This document shows positions 9,291 through 17,967 of a stretch of 51,153 nt of DNA, piece after piece. The notes under the pieces were generated by a model. The model worked only from the letters and a program-made list of their open reading frames with translations, had not been told where the DNA came from and did not search any database. Within the stretch, counting starts at the first letter, position 1. Each line of letters opens with the position of its first letter. The stretch is from contig DATFMP010000061.1 of the NCBI GenBank assembly GCA_035266845.1, positions 1 through 51,153 of the forward strand, given 5' to 3'. The translations under genes and the position numbers were made by a program. Source of the stretch: DATFMP01 sp035266845 (lineage in GTDB: Bacteria; SAR324; JACQKK01).

Positions 9291-9965
9291 CTAGTTCAGT
9301 GTGGGGGGTGCGTATTGATCGGCGCTGGGCTCCGCATCCAGCCCCATCCCCATCAAGCCCAGCAGGATGCGCTCGCGGTGTGCGGGCGTGGTGGCCTCCA
9401 GCAGTGCCTGCTTTTCCGCCGGCGCAAAGGGCAGGGACATGCACAGCCCATTGAGCAGGGCGATCCCGGACACGGCATCCAGCTTGGCCAAGTCAAACGG
9501 CAGGTTGTTGCGCTCCCCAAAGCTCTCCAGCGCCCGCTTCAGCCGCTCGGGATCGAGCGCCACGTCGGGCTCGTGCAGATCCCCCTGGAATTCCTCATAG
9601 TCCGCCAGTACGCGACGATAGCCCTTGTACAGCGGTAGCTCCTCGCGCGTGCGGAAACGGCAGAGGCCCTTCAGCGCAACCACGAATCTCCCATCCTGGG
9701 TCTCGTCGCAGCGCTCGATCAGCCCCAGGCACCCCACGCCGTAGAGGTCCGGATGGTCCGCGGCGACCTCGGGGGCAGGGCTGTTGTCCTGGCGGGGCAC
9801 AATGGGCTGCACCATGGCGATCATCTTCGCGCCATCGCGGGCGTCCTCCACCATGGCGCGGTAGCGCGGTTCGAACACGTGCAGCGGCAGCCACATCCCC
9901 GGGAGCAGCAACACGCCCGTCAGGGGAAAGATGGGGATGATCTCGGGCAGTTCCTGCTTGGCCAT
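9291..9965 (-). CDS. LON peptidase N-terminal (substrate-binding) domain protein
   Basis: A 224-aa stand-alone LON_substr_bdg domain: IPIFPLTGVLLLPGMWLPLH then VFEPRYRAMVEDA near the N-terminus is the family signature, with the GCLGLIERCDE and RFRTREELPLYKGYRR strands following. There is no ATPase or protease domain. Such proteins are widespread and poorly understood; a role in binding unfolded polypeptides is inferred from Lon. It is convergent with hisS and divergent from the TRAP receptor gene. Confidence 0.9.
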   Translation of the reverse strand: MAKQELPEIIPIFPLTGVLLLPGMWLPLHVFEPRYRAMVEDARDGAKMIAMVQPIVPRQDNSPAPEVAADHPDLYGVGCLGLIERCDETQDGRFVVALKGLCRFRTREELPLYKGYRRVLADYEEFQGDLHEPDVALDPERLKRALESFGERNNLPFDLAKLDAVSGIALLNGLCMSLPFAPAEKQALLEATTPAHRERILLGLMGMGLDAEPSADQYAPPTLN

Positions 9966-10203
9966 GTCCGTCCCGGGCCGGTTGTGGGCCGGTCTGCACC
10001 GGTTATCCCTTGTAGGGCCCCGCCACGCGATCGTTCCTGCGCGCAGCAGCTCCGATTCCAGCCATTATTTCATGGGCCGCGGCCGGCGGGCAACGTGGAC
10101 CGCGCGTGCCTGACCAACCGATGCCAGCGCGAGCAACCGCGGCCCGGCTCCAAAGCGCACGCCGCCGCGCACACCCTGGGGCCACCCAGCACGGGGCTCT
10201 GCG

Positions 10204-10226
10204 GCGTGCATCCGGCGGATGCACGC
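10204..10226. repeat. 10-bp perfect inverted repeat, possible operator
   Basis: GCGTGCATCC (10204-10213) and GGATGCACGC (10217-10226) are exact reverse complements around GGC. A factor-independent terminator is not expected between divergent genes and no T tract follows, so an operator for a dimeric regulator of dctP or the LON-domain gene is possible. It lies 87 bp before the candidate dctP -35 box. Confidence 0.45.
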
Positions 10227-10312
10227 GTGCCCCGCGTGCCCGGCAAGCCGATTCGACGTTGTGTGTGCCCCGAAACACGCAAGAATAGGCCGTCAGCGCC
10301 CCATTTAGTCAA

Positions 10313-10342
10313 TTGATCTTCGAAACAGACGTGTGGTATGGG
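10313..10342 (+). promoter_or_regulatory. Possible promoter of dctP
   Basis: TTGATC (10313-10318) and TATGGG (10337-10342) with an 18-bp spacer give a weak sigma-70 match about 100 bp before the dctP ATG. Confidence 0.25.
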
Positions 10343-10441
10343 AGATGAGCTTTCTACCCGGGTCGCTGGGGGTTTACGCCTTTCCCGGGGGTCGCAGGGG
10401 GAGAGAATTCGGTTTCCCGCAAAAATGCCGAAGGAGAACAC

Positions 10442-11542
10442 ATGGATCGACGATCGTTCCTCAAAAAGGCTGGGGTGGCCACTGCTGCGACGACGTTCGC
10501 CGCGGTATCGTATCCCGGCAAGACCACGCATGCGCAGACGAAGTTCCGCTGGCGGCTGGCGCACAGCTTTGGGCCCACCGCGCCCGTGCTGGGCACGAAC
10601 CTGCCGGCGATGGCCAACGAGCTGCGCACGATGAGCAAAGGCCAGTTGGACATCAAGGTGTACGGCGCCGGCGAGCTGATTCCTGCCTTCGGCGTGTTCG
10701 ATGCCGTGAAGGAAGGCAGCATCCAGATGATGTACAGCGCGTCGTACTACTGGGCCGGCAAGGTGCCCGCCACGCAGTTCACCTGCGCGGTGCCGTTCGG
10801 CATGAACACGCAGCAGTTCAACTCCTGGTGCTATCACGGCGGCGGGATGGAAGTGTGGCGCGAGTTCTACGCCAAGCAGGGCCTGTATCCGTTCCTGGCG
10901 GGCAACACGGGCGCCCAGATGGGCGGCTGGTTCCGCAAGGAAATCAAGACGGTGGATGACCTGAAGGGCCTCAAGTATCGCATCCCCGGTCTGGGCGGCA
11001 AGATCTACGCCGAGCTGGGTACGAAGGTCATCCTGCTGCCTGGGCCGGAAGTGTTCCCGGCGCTGGAGCGCGGCGTGATCGACGCGGCCGAGTGGGTGGG
11101 CCCGTACTACGACTGGAACCAAGGCCTGTACGAGGCGGCGCGCTACTACTATGCGCCGGGTTGGCACGAGTGCTCCACGGCCAACGAGATGACGCTCAAC
11201 ATGAAGGCCTGGAACTCGCTGCCCAAGGAATTCCAGCAGATGATCGACCACGCGGCCTACAAGCTGAACGTGAACAATCTGGCCGAATTCGACGCGAAGA
11301 ACGTGGAGTACCTGGCCAAGATCAAGGCCACCGGCAAGAACGAGATCAAGTTCTTCCCGCCGGAAGTGCTCAAGGCGTTCTACAAGACCGCCGAGAGGGT
11401 CAATCAGCAAACGGCGGACGCGGATCCCGATGCTCACAAGGTGTACGAGAGCTACAAGAAGTTCATGGCGGGTATCCGCAGTTGGCACAAGATCAACGAG
11501 TGGGGCTATGTGGACGCCCTCAAGGAAGTCGGCGCCGTCTAG
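10442..11542 (+). CDS. dctP: TRAP transporter solute receptor, DctP/TakP type
   Basis: A 366-aa periplasmic binding protein. The N-terminus has a twin-arginine (Tat) signal: MDRRSFLKKAG, then a hydrophobic stretch, with probable cleavage near HAQ-TKFRW. The mature part follows the DctP fold, with KVYGAGELIPAFGVFDAVKEG, the FNSWCYHGGG segment, and the helix-strand region WFRKEIKTVDDLKGLKYRIPG that contains the Arg binding the ligand carboxylate. VFPALERGVIDAAEWVGP is the other hallmark. It resembles TakP-like receptors for 2-oxo acids and similar organic acids; the ligand is inferred only. GGAG precedes the ATG. Unusually, dctM and dctQ lie downstream on the opposite strand, pointing toward it. 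Confidence 0.92.
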   Translation: MDRRSFLKKAGVATAATTFAAVSYPGKTTHAQTKFRWRLAHSFGPTAPVLGTNLPAMANELRTMSKGQLDIKVYGAGELIPAFGVFDAVKEGSIQMMYSASYYWAGKVPATQFTCAVPFGMNTQQFNSWCYHGGGMEVWREFYAKQGLYPFLAGNTGAQMGGWFRKEIKTVDDLKGLKYRIPGLGGKIYAELGTKVILLPGPEVFPALERGVIDAAEWVGPYYDWNQGLYEAARYYYAPGWHECSTANEMTLNMKAWNSLPKEFQQMIDHAAYKLNVNNLAEFDAKNVEYLAKIKATGKNEIKFFPPEVLKAFYKTAERVNQQTADADPDAHKVYESYKKFMAGIRSWHKINEWGYVDALKEVGAV

Positions 11543-11607
11543 GTACCGGCTCCGCGTGCAGCGCGCCGATTGCTCGGCGCGTCGCGCTCCGCCCGTTGGA
11601 AGGAACA

Positions 11608-11640
11608 CGGCAAGGTCGCAAGGCCTTGCCGTTTTTTTTT
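11608..11640 (+). terminator. Strong intrinsic terminator after dctP
   Basis: CGGCAAGG (11608-11615) pairs perfectly with CCTTGCCG (11624-11631) around an 8-nt loop, followed at once by nine T residues. This is a textbook factor-independent terminator and closes dctP as a single-gene transcript. Confidence 0.9.
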
Positions 11641-11856
11641 GTCCAGGCAATTGCCAGACGCCGGACGCTCACGCTTCTGCGAGGCAGCCCCGTCGCCTCA
11701 CTTTCCAATAGCTGTAAACCGAGCAGCGGCAGGCCACACCAGTAGGCGCAGTCCGCACGGGCGGCCCTTGGGGCGGCTGCGGCCTTATGCCCCCACACTG
11801 AAACTGCGGATGGATGCGTACGAATACCGGCGTGCCGGACAGCCGCCGGGTGGTCG

Positions 11857-11882
11857 CACGGGAGAGCGCTGGCTCTCCCGTG
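11857..11882. repeat. 11-bp perfect hairpin of the GGGAG...CTCCC family
   Basis: CACGGGAGAGC (11857-11867) pairs with GCTCTCCCGTG (11872-11882) around a 4-nt loop. It lies 24 bp beyond the dctM stop on the minus strand, so it could end the dctQM transcript, but no T tract follows. Its core resembles the hairpins at 16159-16182 and 32784-32806. Confidence 0.6.
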
Positions 11883-11906
11883 GACCGGATCTGCTATCAG
11901 GCGGGG

Positions 11907-13268
11907 CTACTTGACACAGGTGCTGCCGAACACGACGCAGGGCAGCCACAGTACCATCTGTGGGAAGAGGACTGTGATGAACAGTCCAATCATCTGCAAT
12001 ATGACGAATGGAACGATGCCTCTGTATATGTGCCCTGTTGTCACACTCGGTGGACACACGCTCTTGAGATAGAACAGCGCGTAACCGAACGGAGGCGTGA
12101 GGAAGGATGTCTGCAGGTTCACCGCGATCAGCACCGCGAACCAAACCGGGTTGAACCCGAAGTAGAGCATCAGCGGGGCCAGCACCGGCACGTGGATGAA
12201 GCAGATCTCGATGAAGTCCAGGAAGAAACCGGCCATGAACAGCGTCATCATCACGATGGCCAGCACACCCCACTCGCCGAAAGGCAGGTGGCCGATGAAA
12301 TTGCGGATCAGGTCGTCCCCACCCAGCCCACGGAAGGTGAGGCCGAAGGTCTGCGCACCGACCAGGATGATGAACACCATGCTGGTGAGGCGCACCGTGG
12401 TGCGCATTACGCCCCGCAGCATCTCCATCGAGAACTTGCCGTTCCAGAGCACCAGCAGCAGCGCGACTGTGGCGCCCACCGCAGCGGCCTCCGTGGGGGC
12501 GGCGATGCCGGCGAAGATGGAGCCCAGCACGGCCAGCATCAGCGCCAGCGGCGGCACCAGGGAACGCATCACGCGCCGGGTCAGCTCCTGTCGGCTGATG
12601 GCGGCCAGTTCTTCGGCCGGGATGGCGGGGGCCGCCTCCGGGCGGAAGATCCCGACGGCAACGATGTAGATCAGGTAGAGCGCCACCAGCAGGAAGCCGG
12701 GGATCACGGCGCCCACAAACAGGTCACCCACCGAGATGTTCATGATGTCGGCCAGCACCACCAATACGATGCTGGGCGGGATGATCTGGCCCAGCGTTCC
12801 GGAGGCTGCGATGGTGCCCGCGGCCAGCTCCGGCTGGTAGTTGCGCCGCAGCATGGTGGGCAGGGACAGCAGACCCATCGTGACCGTGGTAGCGCCCACG
12901 ATCCCCGTGGAGGCGGCCAGCAGCGCGCCCACCACGGTCACGGAGATGGCGAGCCCTCCGCGGATGCGCCCGAACAGGAGGGCCATTGTATCCAATAAGT
13001 CCTCTGCCAGCCCGGATCGCTCCAGCGTCACCCCCATGAAGACGAACAGGGGCACCGCAACGAGGGTGAAGTTCGTCATCACCCCCCATATCCGTAGCGG
13101 CAGCAGGTTGAAGAACGACAAGCCGAATCCCAGCCAACCGAACAGCAGCGCCAACGCGCCGATGGTGAACGCGACCGGGTAGCCGATCATCAGCAGGCCG
13201 AACAGGAACACAAACATCCAGGCCGGCAGGAAGTCCATGAACCAGTACGGCAGAATCTCTTGCAGCAT
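11907..13268 (-). CDS. dctM: TRAP transporter large permease, DctM type
   Basis: A 453-aa integral membrane protein with about 12 hydrophobic segments, starting MLQEILPYWF. Family landmarks: VAVPLFVFMGVTLERSGLAEDLL, GALLAASTGIVGATTVTMG, the IIPPSIVLVVLAD motif, IAAPTEAAAVGA, and the C-terminal LQTSFLTPPFGYALFYLKSV. It carries the sodium-driven translocation path of the TRAP system. The ATG at 13268 was chosen because a GGAGAG site sits upstream on the minus strand and the preceding in-frame residues are unlike a protein. It lies 85 bp after dctQ and should be co-transcribed with it. Confidence 0.95.
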   Translation of the reverse strand: MLQEILPYWFMDFLPAWMFVFLFGLLMIGYPVAFTIGALALLFGWLGFGLSFFNLLPLRIWGVMTNFTLVAVPLFVFMGVTLERSGLAEDLLDTMALLFGRIRGGLAISVTVVGALLAASTGIVGATTVTMGLLSLPTMLRRNYQPELAAGTIAASGTLGQIIPPSIVLVVLADIMNISVGDLFVGAVIPGFLLVALYLIYIVAVGIFRPEAAPAIPAEELAAISRQELTRRVMRSLVPPLALMLAVLGSIFAGIAAPTEAAAVGATVALLLVLWNGKFSMEMLRGVMRTTVRLTSMVFIILVGAQTFGLTFRGLGGDDLIRNFIGHLPFGEWGVLAIVMMTLFMAGFFLDFIEICFIHVPVLAPLMLYFGFNPVWFAVLIAVNLQTSFLTPPFGYALFYLKSVCPPSVTTGHIYRGIVPFVILQMIGLFITVLFPQMVLWLPCVVFGSTCVK

Positions 13269-13353
13269 GAGAGGGCTCTCCTTCGGGCGCGTGCGGCGCC
13301 GTTGTGGGGTTGGTCCCGGTAGGTTGAAGTGCGGTTCGGTCAGCCGCGCGGCG

Positions 13354-13983
13354 TCATTGACCGGCCTGTGGCGGGGTGCCGCCTTGCGCCTGCGCCTGCT
13401 TCTGTTTCTGCTGCTGCAGGGCTTCTTCCGCGGTGCTGGAGGCCTTCTCGGCACGGGACACGAAGCTGTCGGCCATGGTGAACTCCGCCTCGCCGTAGAG
13501 CACACGCACCTTGCGGTACACGTTGGCAATGCCCTGCAGCGTCAGCAGGAAGAAGCCGAACGGAATGAACGCCTTGAGCACGTAGTAGGCCGGGAGCCCG
13601 CCCGGATCGGCGGAGACCTCACCCGTCAGCCACGATGCCTTGATGTACCAATACGAGGTCCAGATCAGCAGCATGCACATCGGGAACAGGAACGTGAACG
13701 CACAGACGATGTCCACGATGGTCTGCCACTTCTTGTTCAGACGCGAGTAGATGATGTCCACCCGCACGTGCTCGTCGTACAGAAACGTGTATCCCGCGCA
13801 GGAGAGGAAGATGATGGAGAACAGCCACCATTCCGATTCCTGGATGATCGGGGAGCCCGTGTGGAACATGTAGCGGCCAATCACATCCACGGTGACCAGC
13901 AGCACGAGTCCGAGCATGACCCAGCCCATCATGCGGCCGATCACGTCGTTGAGTTTCTCAATCCATCCGACAAGCCGCCTCAT
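13354..13983 (-). CDS. dctQ: TRAP transporter small permease, DctQ type
   Basis: A 209-aa protein with four membrane helices, beginning MRRLVGWIEKLND. The DctQ pattern GSPIIQESEWWLFSIIFLSCAGYTF and DEHVRVDI (the HVRVD motif) is clear. It joins the large permease to make the membrane domain of the TRAP transporter. The last 35 residues are an unusual Gln/Ala-rich hydrophilic tail (EEALQQQKQKQAQAQGG) that most DctQ proteins lack. dctQ precedes dctM. Confidence 0.92.
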   Translation of the reverse strand: MRRLVGWIEKLNDVIGRMMGWVMLGLVLLVTVDVIGRYMFHTGSPIIQESEWWLFSIIFLSCAGYTFLYDEHVRVDIIYSRLNKKWQTIVDIVCAFTFLFPMCMLLIWTSYWYIKASWLTGEVSADPGGLPAYYVLKAFIPFGFFLLTLQGIANVYRKVRVLYGEAEFTMADSFVSRAEKASSTAEEALQQQKQKQAQAQGGTPPQAGQ

Positions 13984-14350
13984 GGCGCTCGATACTCCTA
14001 GAAGTGCCCGCGCACGGCAATGGCGGGCAGTGTCCGATGATTGCTGCGATACGATGGAAGTCGAACCCCCTACTACCCCCTGCCCCCCAAGGCCGAAACC
14101 CCACACCGGATAACCAATCCCGGGGCTGATGTCAACCACATGAATGCGCCGACGCCCGTCCCGCGCTGCGGCCAATGGGGCGTCCGCCGGCCTCGCCCGA
14201 ACCACCGCGCGTTGGCGCGACGAGGCTCACGCGGTTCGGTGGGGTGGCGCCTTGTGCGAAGCGTGGCCCGTGGTCTACGGTACGGGCACAAAGGCGCCGG
14301 CGGACGGCGTGCGGTGCAACGGGAGTTATCTACGCGGAAAGGAGGTCTCC
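13984..14350. other. Divergent intergenic region between dctQ and ridA
   Basis: 367 bp separate two genes that point away from each other. I see no gene in it. It holds a C-rich tract at about 14068-14102 and a short inverted repeat, CCGAACC (14197-14203) with GGTTCGG (14233-14239). Promoters for both flanking genes must lie here, but none is clear by eye. Confidence 0.4.
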
Positions 14351-14767
14351 ATGGCCAAGACCGTCTACCCCCTCGCCAAGCCCCTGGCTCAACGGGGCAC
14401 GTTCTCCGGGCCCGTGGCGTTTTCCAACGGGGTCAAGACCTCGGGCGGAGAACTGCTGTTCATCTCCGGGCAGATCGCCTTCGACGAGAATATGGAACTG
14501 GTGGGCAAGGGCGATATGGGCGCCCAGACGCGTCAGGTGCTGCGCAACATAGCCAAGGTGCTGGAGCAGGCCGGCGGAACCCCCCGGGATATCGTCCGGG
14601 TGACCGTGTTCGTGAAGGACATCAGCCGCTTCCGCGAGATCCACGACGCGCGGCTGGAGTTCTTCCACGCGGATCACCTGCCCGCATCCACAATGGTGGA
14701 GATCTCCGAGTTCGTGCACCCGGACGCGCTGATCGAGATCGACGCGGTGGCCGTCATCGGCGCGTAG
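14351..14767 (+). CDS. RidA family (reactive intermediate deaminase) protein
   Basis: A 138-aa YjgF/YER057c/UK114 protein. It has the family order GELLFISGQIAFDENMELVGKG, QTRQVLRNIAKVLEQAGG, IVRVTVFVKDISRF and a C-terminal PASTMVEISEFVHPDALIEIDAVAV. In classical RidA an Arg in the stretch R(V/T)... before the glutamate motif binds the imine; here the equivalent region reads PASTMVEI, so deaminase activity is uncertain and a RidA-paralogue (Rid2-7 type) is possible. A very strong AAAGGAGG site precedes the ATG. Its 3' end faces the end of the purM gene, 12 bp away. Confidence 0.85.
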   Translation: MAKTVYPLAKPLAQRGTFSGPVAFSNGVKTSGGELLFISGQIAFDENMELVGKGDMGAQTRQVLRNIAKVLEQAGGTPRDIVRVTVFVKDISRFREIHDARLEFFHADHLPASTMVEISEFVHPDALIEIDAVAVIGA

Positions 14768-14779
14768 CGCCAGTCAACG

Positions 14780-15979
14780 CTATGGGTAGGTCTCCACACC
14801 GCCGGGGGTGTGGAGCGTAAGTCGGTTGCCGGTGCCCGGCGGCGCATCGGCGGGGACAGTCTGCGGGCTCGCCTCGCAATGCCCGACCTGCCGCACGGCG
14901 ATGCCGTATGCTCGCCCGATCTCCTCCAGAAGAGGCAGCAGGGCGGGCCGGCCGATGACCTCCATGCGGTGGCCCATGTTGAAGACCTGGTACAGCTCCC
15001 GCCAGTCCGTCCCGCTGACGCGCCGGATCAGCTTGAACAGCGGCGGCGGCTCGAACAGGGCGTCCTTGACGTAGTGGATGCCCCGGCTGGCGCGCAGGCA
15101 CTTGGTCTGTCCACCGCCCGTGCAGTGCACCAGGGCCCCCACCAGGTCGCGGTGCCCTTCCAGCAGCGCCTTGATGACCGGCGCATGGCTGCGCGTGGGC
15201 GAAAGCAGGCCCTGGCCGATCGTGAGTTGCGTGCCGGGCAGTGGCTCCTCCAACCGGAAGGGCCCGCTGTAACGCAGGTCGCCCGGCATGTCCGGATCGT
15301 AGCTCTCCGCATATTTGGCGGCGTAATAGTCCGAGAGCAGGTCGTGGCGCGCGGAGGTGAGCCCGTTGCTGCCGATACCGCTGTTGTAGCGCTCCTCGTA
15401 AGTAGCCTGTCCGTCCGAGGCCAGGCCCACGATCACGTCGCCCGGCTGCACGCCGCCGTTGCTCACCACGGCATCGCGCCGCTGGCGGGCCACCATGGTC
15501 ACGTCCAACAGCAGCGTGGCCACAACGTCGCCCACATCCGCCGTCTCGCCGCCCGTGGCGATGAGCGGCATGCCCCAGTCCGCGAACTGCGCTTCCAGCC
15601 GCGCAAAGCCGTGCAGCAGCGCCTGCAGCACCTCTCCGGGCAGGCGCCGCGCGTGGCGGCCGATGGTGTTGGAGTAGAGGAACGGTCCGAGGGCGCCCAC
15701 GCAGAGCAGGTCGTCCACGTTCATCACCATCGCATCCTGCACGATGCCCTCGAACACGCGCACGTCGCCCGTCTCGCGGTAGGTCAGGTAGGCCAGCACG
15801 GACTTGGTGCCCGCGCCGTCCGCGTGCATCGCCAAGCACCACGCCGGGTCGCCCGACAGCACATCCGGCACCAGCTTGCAGAAGGCGCCCGGGAACAGTC
15901 CGGGGTCCACTTGACCCACGGCCGCATGCACCTCCTCCTTCTGCGCGGAAACCCCCCGCGCGCGGTAGCGGTCACTCAT
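14780..15979 (-). CDS. purM: Phosphoribosylformylglycinamidine cyclo-ligase (AIR synthase), long Bacteroidetes-like type
   Basis: A 399-aa PurM-fold protein. The N-terminus MSDRYRARGVSAQKEEVH, then MHADGAGTKSVLAYL, QDAMVMNVDDLLCVGA and the ATP-binding ATGGETADVGD match AIR synthase. The start, the MHADGAGTKS wording and the length (about 50 aa more than the E. coli enzyme of about 345 aa) recall the Bacteroidetes form. It makes aminoimidazole ribotide in step 5 of purine synthesis. The ATG at 15979 directly precedes the conserved SDRYRARGV; a longer in-frame extension is Arg-rich and unlikely. No other pur gene is in the window. Confidence 0.85.
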   Translation of the reverse strand: MSDRYRARGVSAQKEEVHAAVGQVDPGLFPGAFCKLVPDVLSGDPAWCLAMHADGAGTKSVLAYLTYRETGDVRVFEGIVQDAMVMNVDDLLCVGALGPFLYSNTIGRHARRLPGEVLQALLHGFARLEAQFADWGMPLIATGGETADVGDVVATLLLDVTMVARQRRDAVVSNGGVQPGDVIVGLASDGQATYEERYNSGIGSNGLTSARHDLLSDYYAAKYAESYDPDMPGDLRYSGPFRLEEPLPGTQLTIGQGLLSPTRSHAPVIKALLEGHRDLVGALVHCTGGGQTKCLRASRGIHYVKDALFEPPPLFKLIRRVSGTDWRELYQVFNMGHRMEVIGRPALLPLLEEIGRAYGIAVRQVGHCEASPQTVPADAPPGTGNRLTLHTPGGVETYP

Positions 15980-16386
15980 GGTCGTGGCGTGGCCTGCCAA
16001 GCTCCTGTGGGTACCTCGGGGACCGCCCCGCCGGGGACGGGGGCGGCATTGCCGATGCGTGCGGGCCATCATAGGGAGCGCCGGGGCACCCCGTCAATCA
16101 CACCCGAAAGACCTCACGCCCGGGGCCTGCTGTGGACCATCGACCAACACCGTTTGTTCCGGGGGAGCGGTCGCTCCCCCGGCCCCCCTGTTTACGGATT
16201 GGCCAGGACGCTCTGGTAACTCTAATTCTTTGCGGCACCACCTGTGACGTCCAGTGCTCGACAAGCCCCAGTGGGAGCATCCGACTTTCGAGACGACCTG
16301 GCACACAAGCAACCACCATCGATGTTCGAACCCGTGTGTAGGGGCCCGGGAGTGGAAATCCCCCAGCACTTTCGTGACGATCCCGC
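15980..16386. other. Intergenic region with a G/C hairpin
   Basis: 407 bp between the start of purM and the end of the GyrI-like gene, both on the minus strand. It contains the 11-bp hairpin at 16159-16182 and nothing I can read as a gene. A GTTCGAACC string at about 16325-16333 looks like a tRNA T-loop, but the flanks do not pair and no cloverleaf could be drawn. Confidence 0.5.
16159..16182. repeat. Perfect G/C hairpin, dispersed family copy
   Basis: CCGGGGGAGCG (16159-16169) pairs with CGCTCCCCCGG (16172-16182). It is followed by cccccctg. The same architecture recurs at 32784-32806, also followed by a CCC-CCTG tail. No T tract, so it is not a standard terminator. Confidence 0.6.
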
Positions 16387-17016
16387 TCAAAAGCCGGACG
16401 GGCCGGCGGCGTATGCCGGCCGCGGGTGCGAGATGGGCAGGCGCACGATGGTGCGCAGCTTGTCCGGCGCCGTCCGCTGCGGGTCGTTCAGGTACACCTC
16501 GTGGGCCGGTCCGCGCACACGGTAGTGCGAGTGCGCCGCCGCTTCTCCCAGTGCTTGGTAGGCCGGGGCCACGGCATCGTAGGGCCCCACGTGGAGCAGT
16601 TGCAGGGCACGACCCTCCCGCCAGCTCACGCGGCGCACGTCGCGTAGGTCCCAGCCCTTGCGCTCGGCCACAGCCTTGCGGGCCGCCTTCAGGTGCGCGG
16701 GCGTGACGCTTTGCGGCACGCGCAGCAGGGCCCGCCACTTCCACTGGCTGGGGTCGGTGCGCTGCGGGTCGTCAACGAACCACAGACATTCCAGCTTGGG
16801 TACCTTGAAGTCGCCCGTGCCAGCGGCCTTAAGCTGCGCCTTGAGCGTGTAGGCCACCGTGTAGAGGTGCTCCAAAGCCTGATGGAACTCCGGGCCACCC
16901 GGCGCGCCCTGCCCATCCACGGCGAGGAACACGCCGCGCTCGGCCGTCACCTCCTGCACCCGGCGCGTCGCGTGGTACAATTCCTTGTGCTGCTGCGAGA
17001 AATCAACCGGTCTCAT
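16387..17016 (-). CDS. GyrI-like small-molecule-binding domain protein
   Basis: A 209-aa protein of the GyrI-like family (Pfam GyrI-like), which share the ligand-binding fold of BmrR/Rob-type regulators. Visible features are ERGVFLAVDGQGAPGGPEF near the start, VPKLECLWFVDD, WKWRALLRVPQSVTP, a middle LQLLHVGPYDAVAPAYQALGE segment and the closing HEVYLNDPQRTAPDKLRTIVRLPI, which is the typical ending. There is no DNA-binding domain. Function is unproven; members can bind or hydrolyse hydrophobic compounds. A strong AAGGAGG site precedes its ATG on the minus strand. Confidence 0.85.
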   Translation of the reverse strand: MRPVDFSQQHKELYHATRRVQEVTAERGVFLAVDGQGAPGGPEFHQALEHLYTVAYTLKAQLKAAGTGDFKVPKLECLWFVDDPQRTDPSQWKWRALLRVPQSVTPAHLKAARKAVAERKGWDLRDVRRVSWREGRALQLLHVGPYDAVAPAYQALGEAAAHSHYRVRGPAHEVYLNDPQRTAPDKLRTIVRLPISHPRPAYAAGPSGF

Positions 17017-17221
17017 GGCACCTCCTTTCCGGTCCGGCGATTGACCCTGCCGGCACCCGGCAGCGCCTCCTCCCGGTCACGTCAACCCGATCCTCGCGGA
17101 CAATTCCATTGTAAACGATCGGGCCCGGGCCAGCCATGGCGGCCGATGGTGCGCCGCGCCGGGCCGTGCTAGCCTGACGGCCTGAACCCCATCGTTACCT
17201 CTGGAGCCCGCGCCGTACCCC

Positions 17222-17947
17222 ATGCTGATTCTGCCTGCGATCGATCTGAAGCAAGGCCGCTGTGTGCGCCTCATCCAGGGCCGCGCGGAGGACGAGACCG
17301 TATACGGCGCCGATCCCGCCGCGATGGCCCGCCGCTGGGTGGACGAAGGCGCGCGCATGCTGCACCTGGTGGACCTGGACGGCGCCTTCCGCGGCGAGAG
17401 CGCCAACCTGGAGGCCGTGCGAGCCATCCGCGCCGCTGTGGACATTCCGCTGGAGCTGGGCGGCGGTCTGCGCTCGCTGGACGACATCGCTGCCGCGCTG
17501 GCCTTGGGCATCGACTCGGCCATCGTGGGCACGCTGGCCGTGCGCGACCCCGCCGCGCTGGAGCAGGCGCTGGCCCGTTTCGGCGGCGAGCGCGTGCAGT
17601 TGGGCATCGATGCCCGCGAGGGCCGCGTGGCCGTGCAGGGCTGGGCCGAGGACACCGCGCTTGACGCCGTGGCCTTCGCGCGGGACTGGGCGACCAAGGG
17701 CGTGGAGCGCATCATCTTCACGGACATCGCCCGCGACGGCATGATGGCCGGCCCCAACACGGAAGCCATCGGCACCTTCGCTCGCGAGAGCGGTGTGAAG
17801 GTCACGGCCTCGGGCGGGGTTACCCGCTTGGCCGACGTGCAAGCCCTGGCGGCCCTGGAGGCGGACGGCGTGGACCGCATGATCATCGGCAAGGCGCTCT
17901 ACGAGGGCATCCTGCACATGGCCGAGCTGGCCGACTTCAACCGCTGA
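17222..17947 (+). CDS. hisA: ProFAR isomerase (HisA)
   Basis: A 241-aa (beta/alpha)8-barrel. LILPAIDLKQGRCVRLIQG at the N-terminus has the catalytic Asp, and the second half repeats the phosphate-binding motifs (LGGGLRS, ASGGVTRLADV). HLVDLDGAF and QLGIDAREGRVAVQGW (second catalytic Asp) are also present. It isomerises ProFAR to PRFAR in histidine synthesis. It is followed by hisF after 20 bp, so the two form an operon. No other his biosynthesis gene is in the window. Confidence 0.96.
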   Translation: MLILPAIDLKQGRCVRLIQGRAEDETVYGADPAAMARRWVDEGARMLHLVDLDGAFRGESANLEAVRAIRAAVDIPLELGGGLRSLDDIAAALALGIDSAIVGTLAVRDPAALEQALARFGGERVQLGIDAREGRVAVQGWAEDTALDAVAFARDWATKGVERIIFTDIARDGMMAGPNTEAIGTFARESGVKVTASGGVTRLADVQALAALEADGVDRMIIGKALYEGILHMAELADFNR

Positions 17948-17967
17948 GCCCCGGAGCGCCCCACCTC

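Larger units (their letters stand above)
9966..10441. other. Divergent intergenic region with a perfect inverted repeat
   Basis: 476 bp between the LON-domain gene and dctP, which point away from each other. It contains no convincing gene. It holds a 10-bp perfect inverted repeat with a 3-nt centre (10204-10226), a candidate promoter (10313-10342), and a ribosome-binding site (GGAG) just before the dctP ATG. Confidence 0.6.

Noticed and set aside
16325..16333. tRNA-like GTTCGAACC string
   Set aside because: The flanks do not form a T-stem on either strand and no acceptor or anticodon arm could be drawn.
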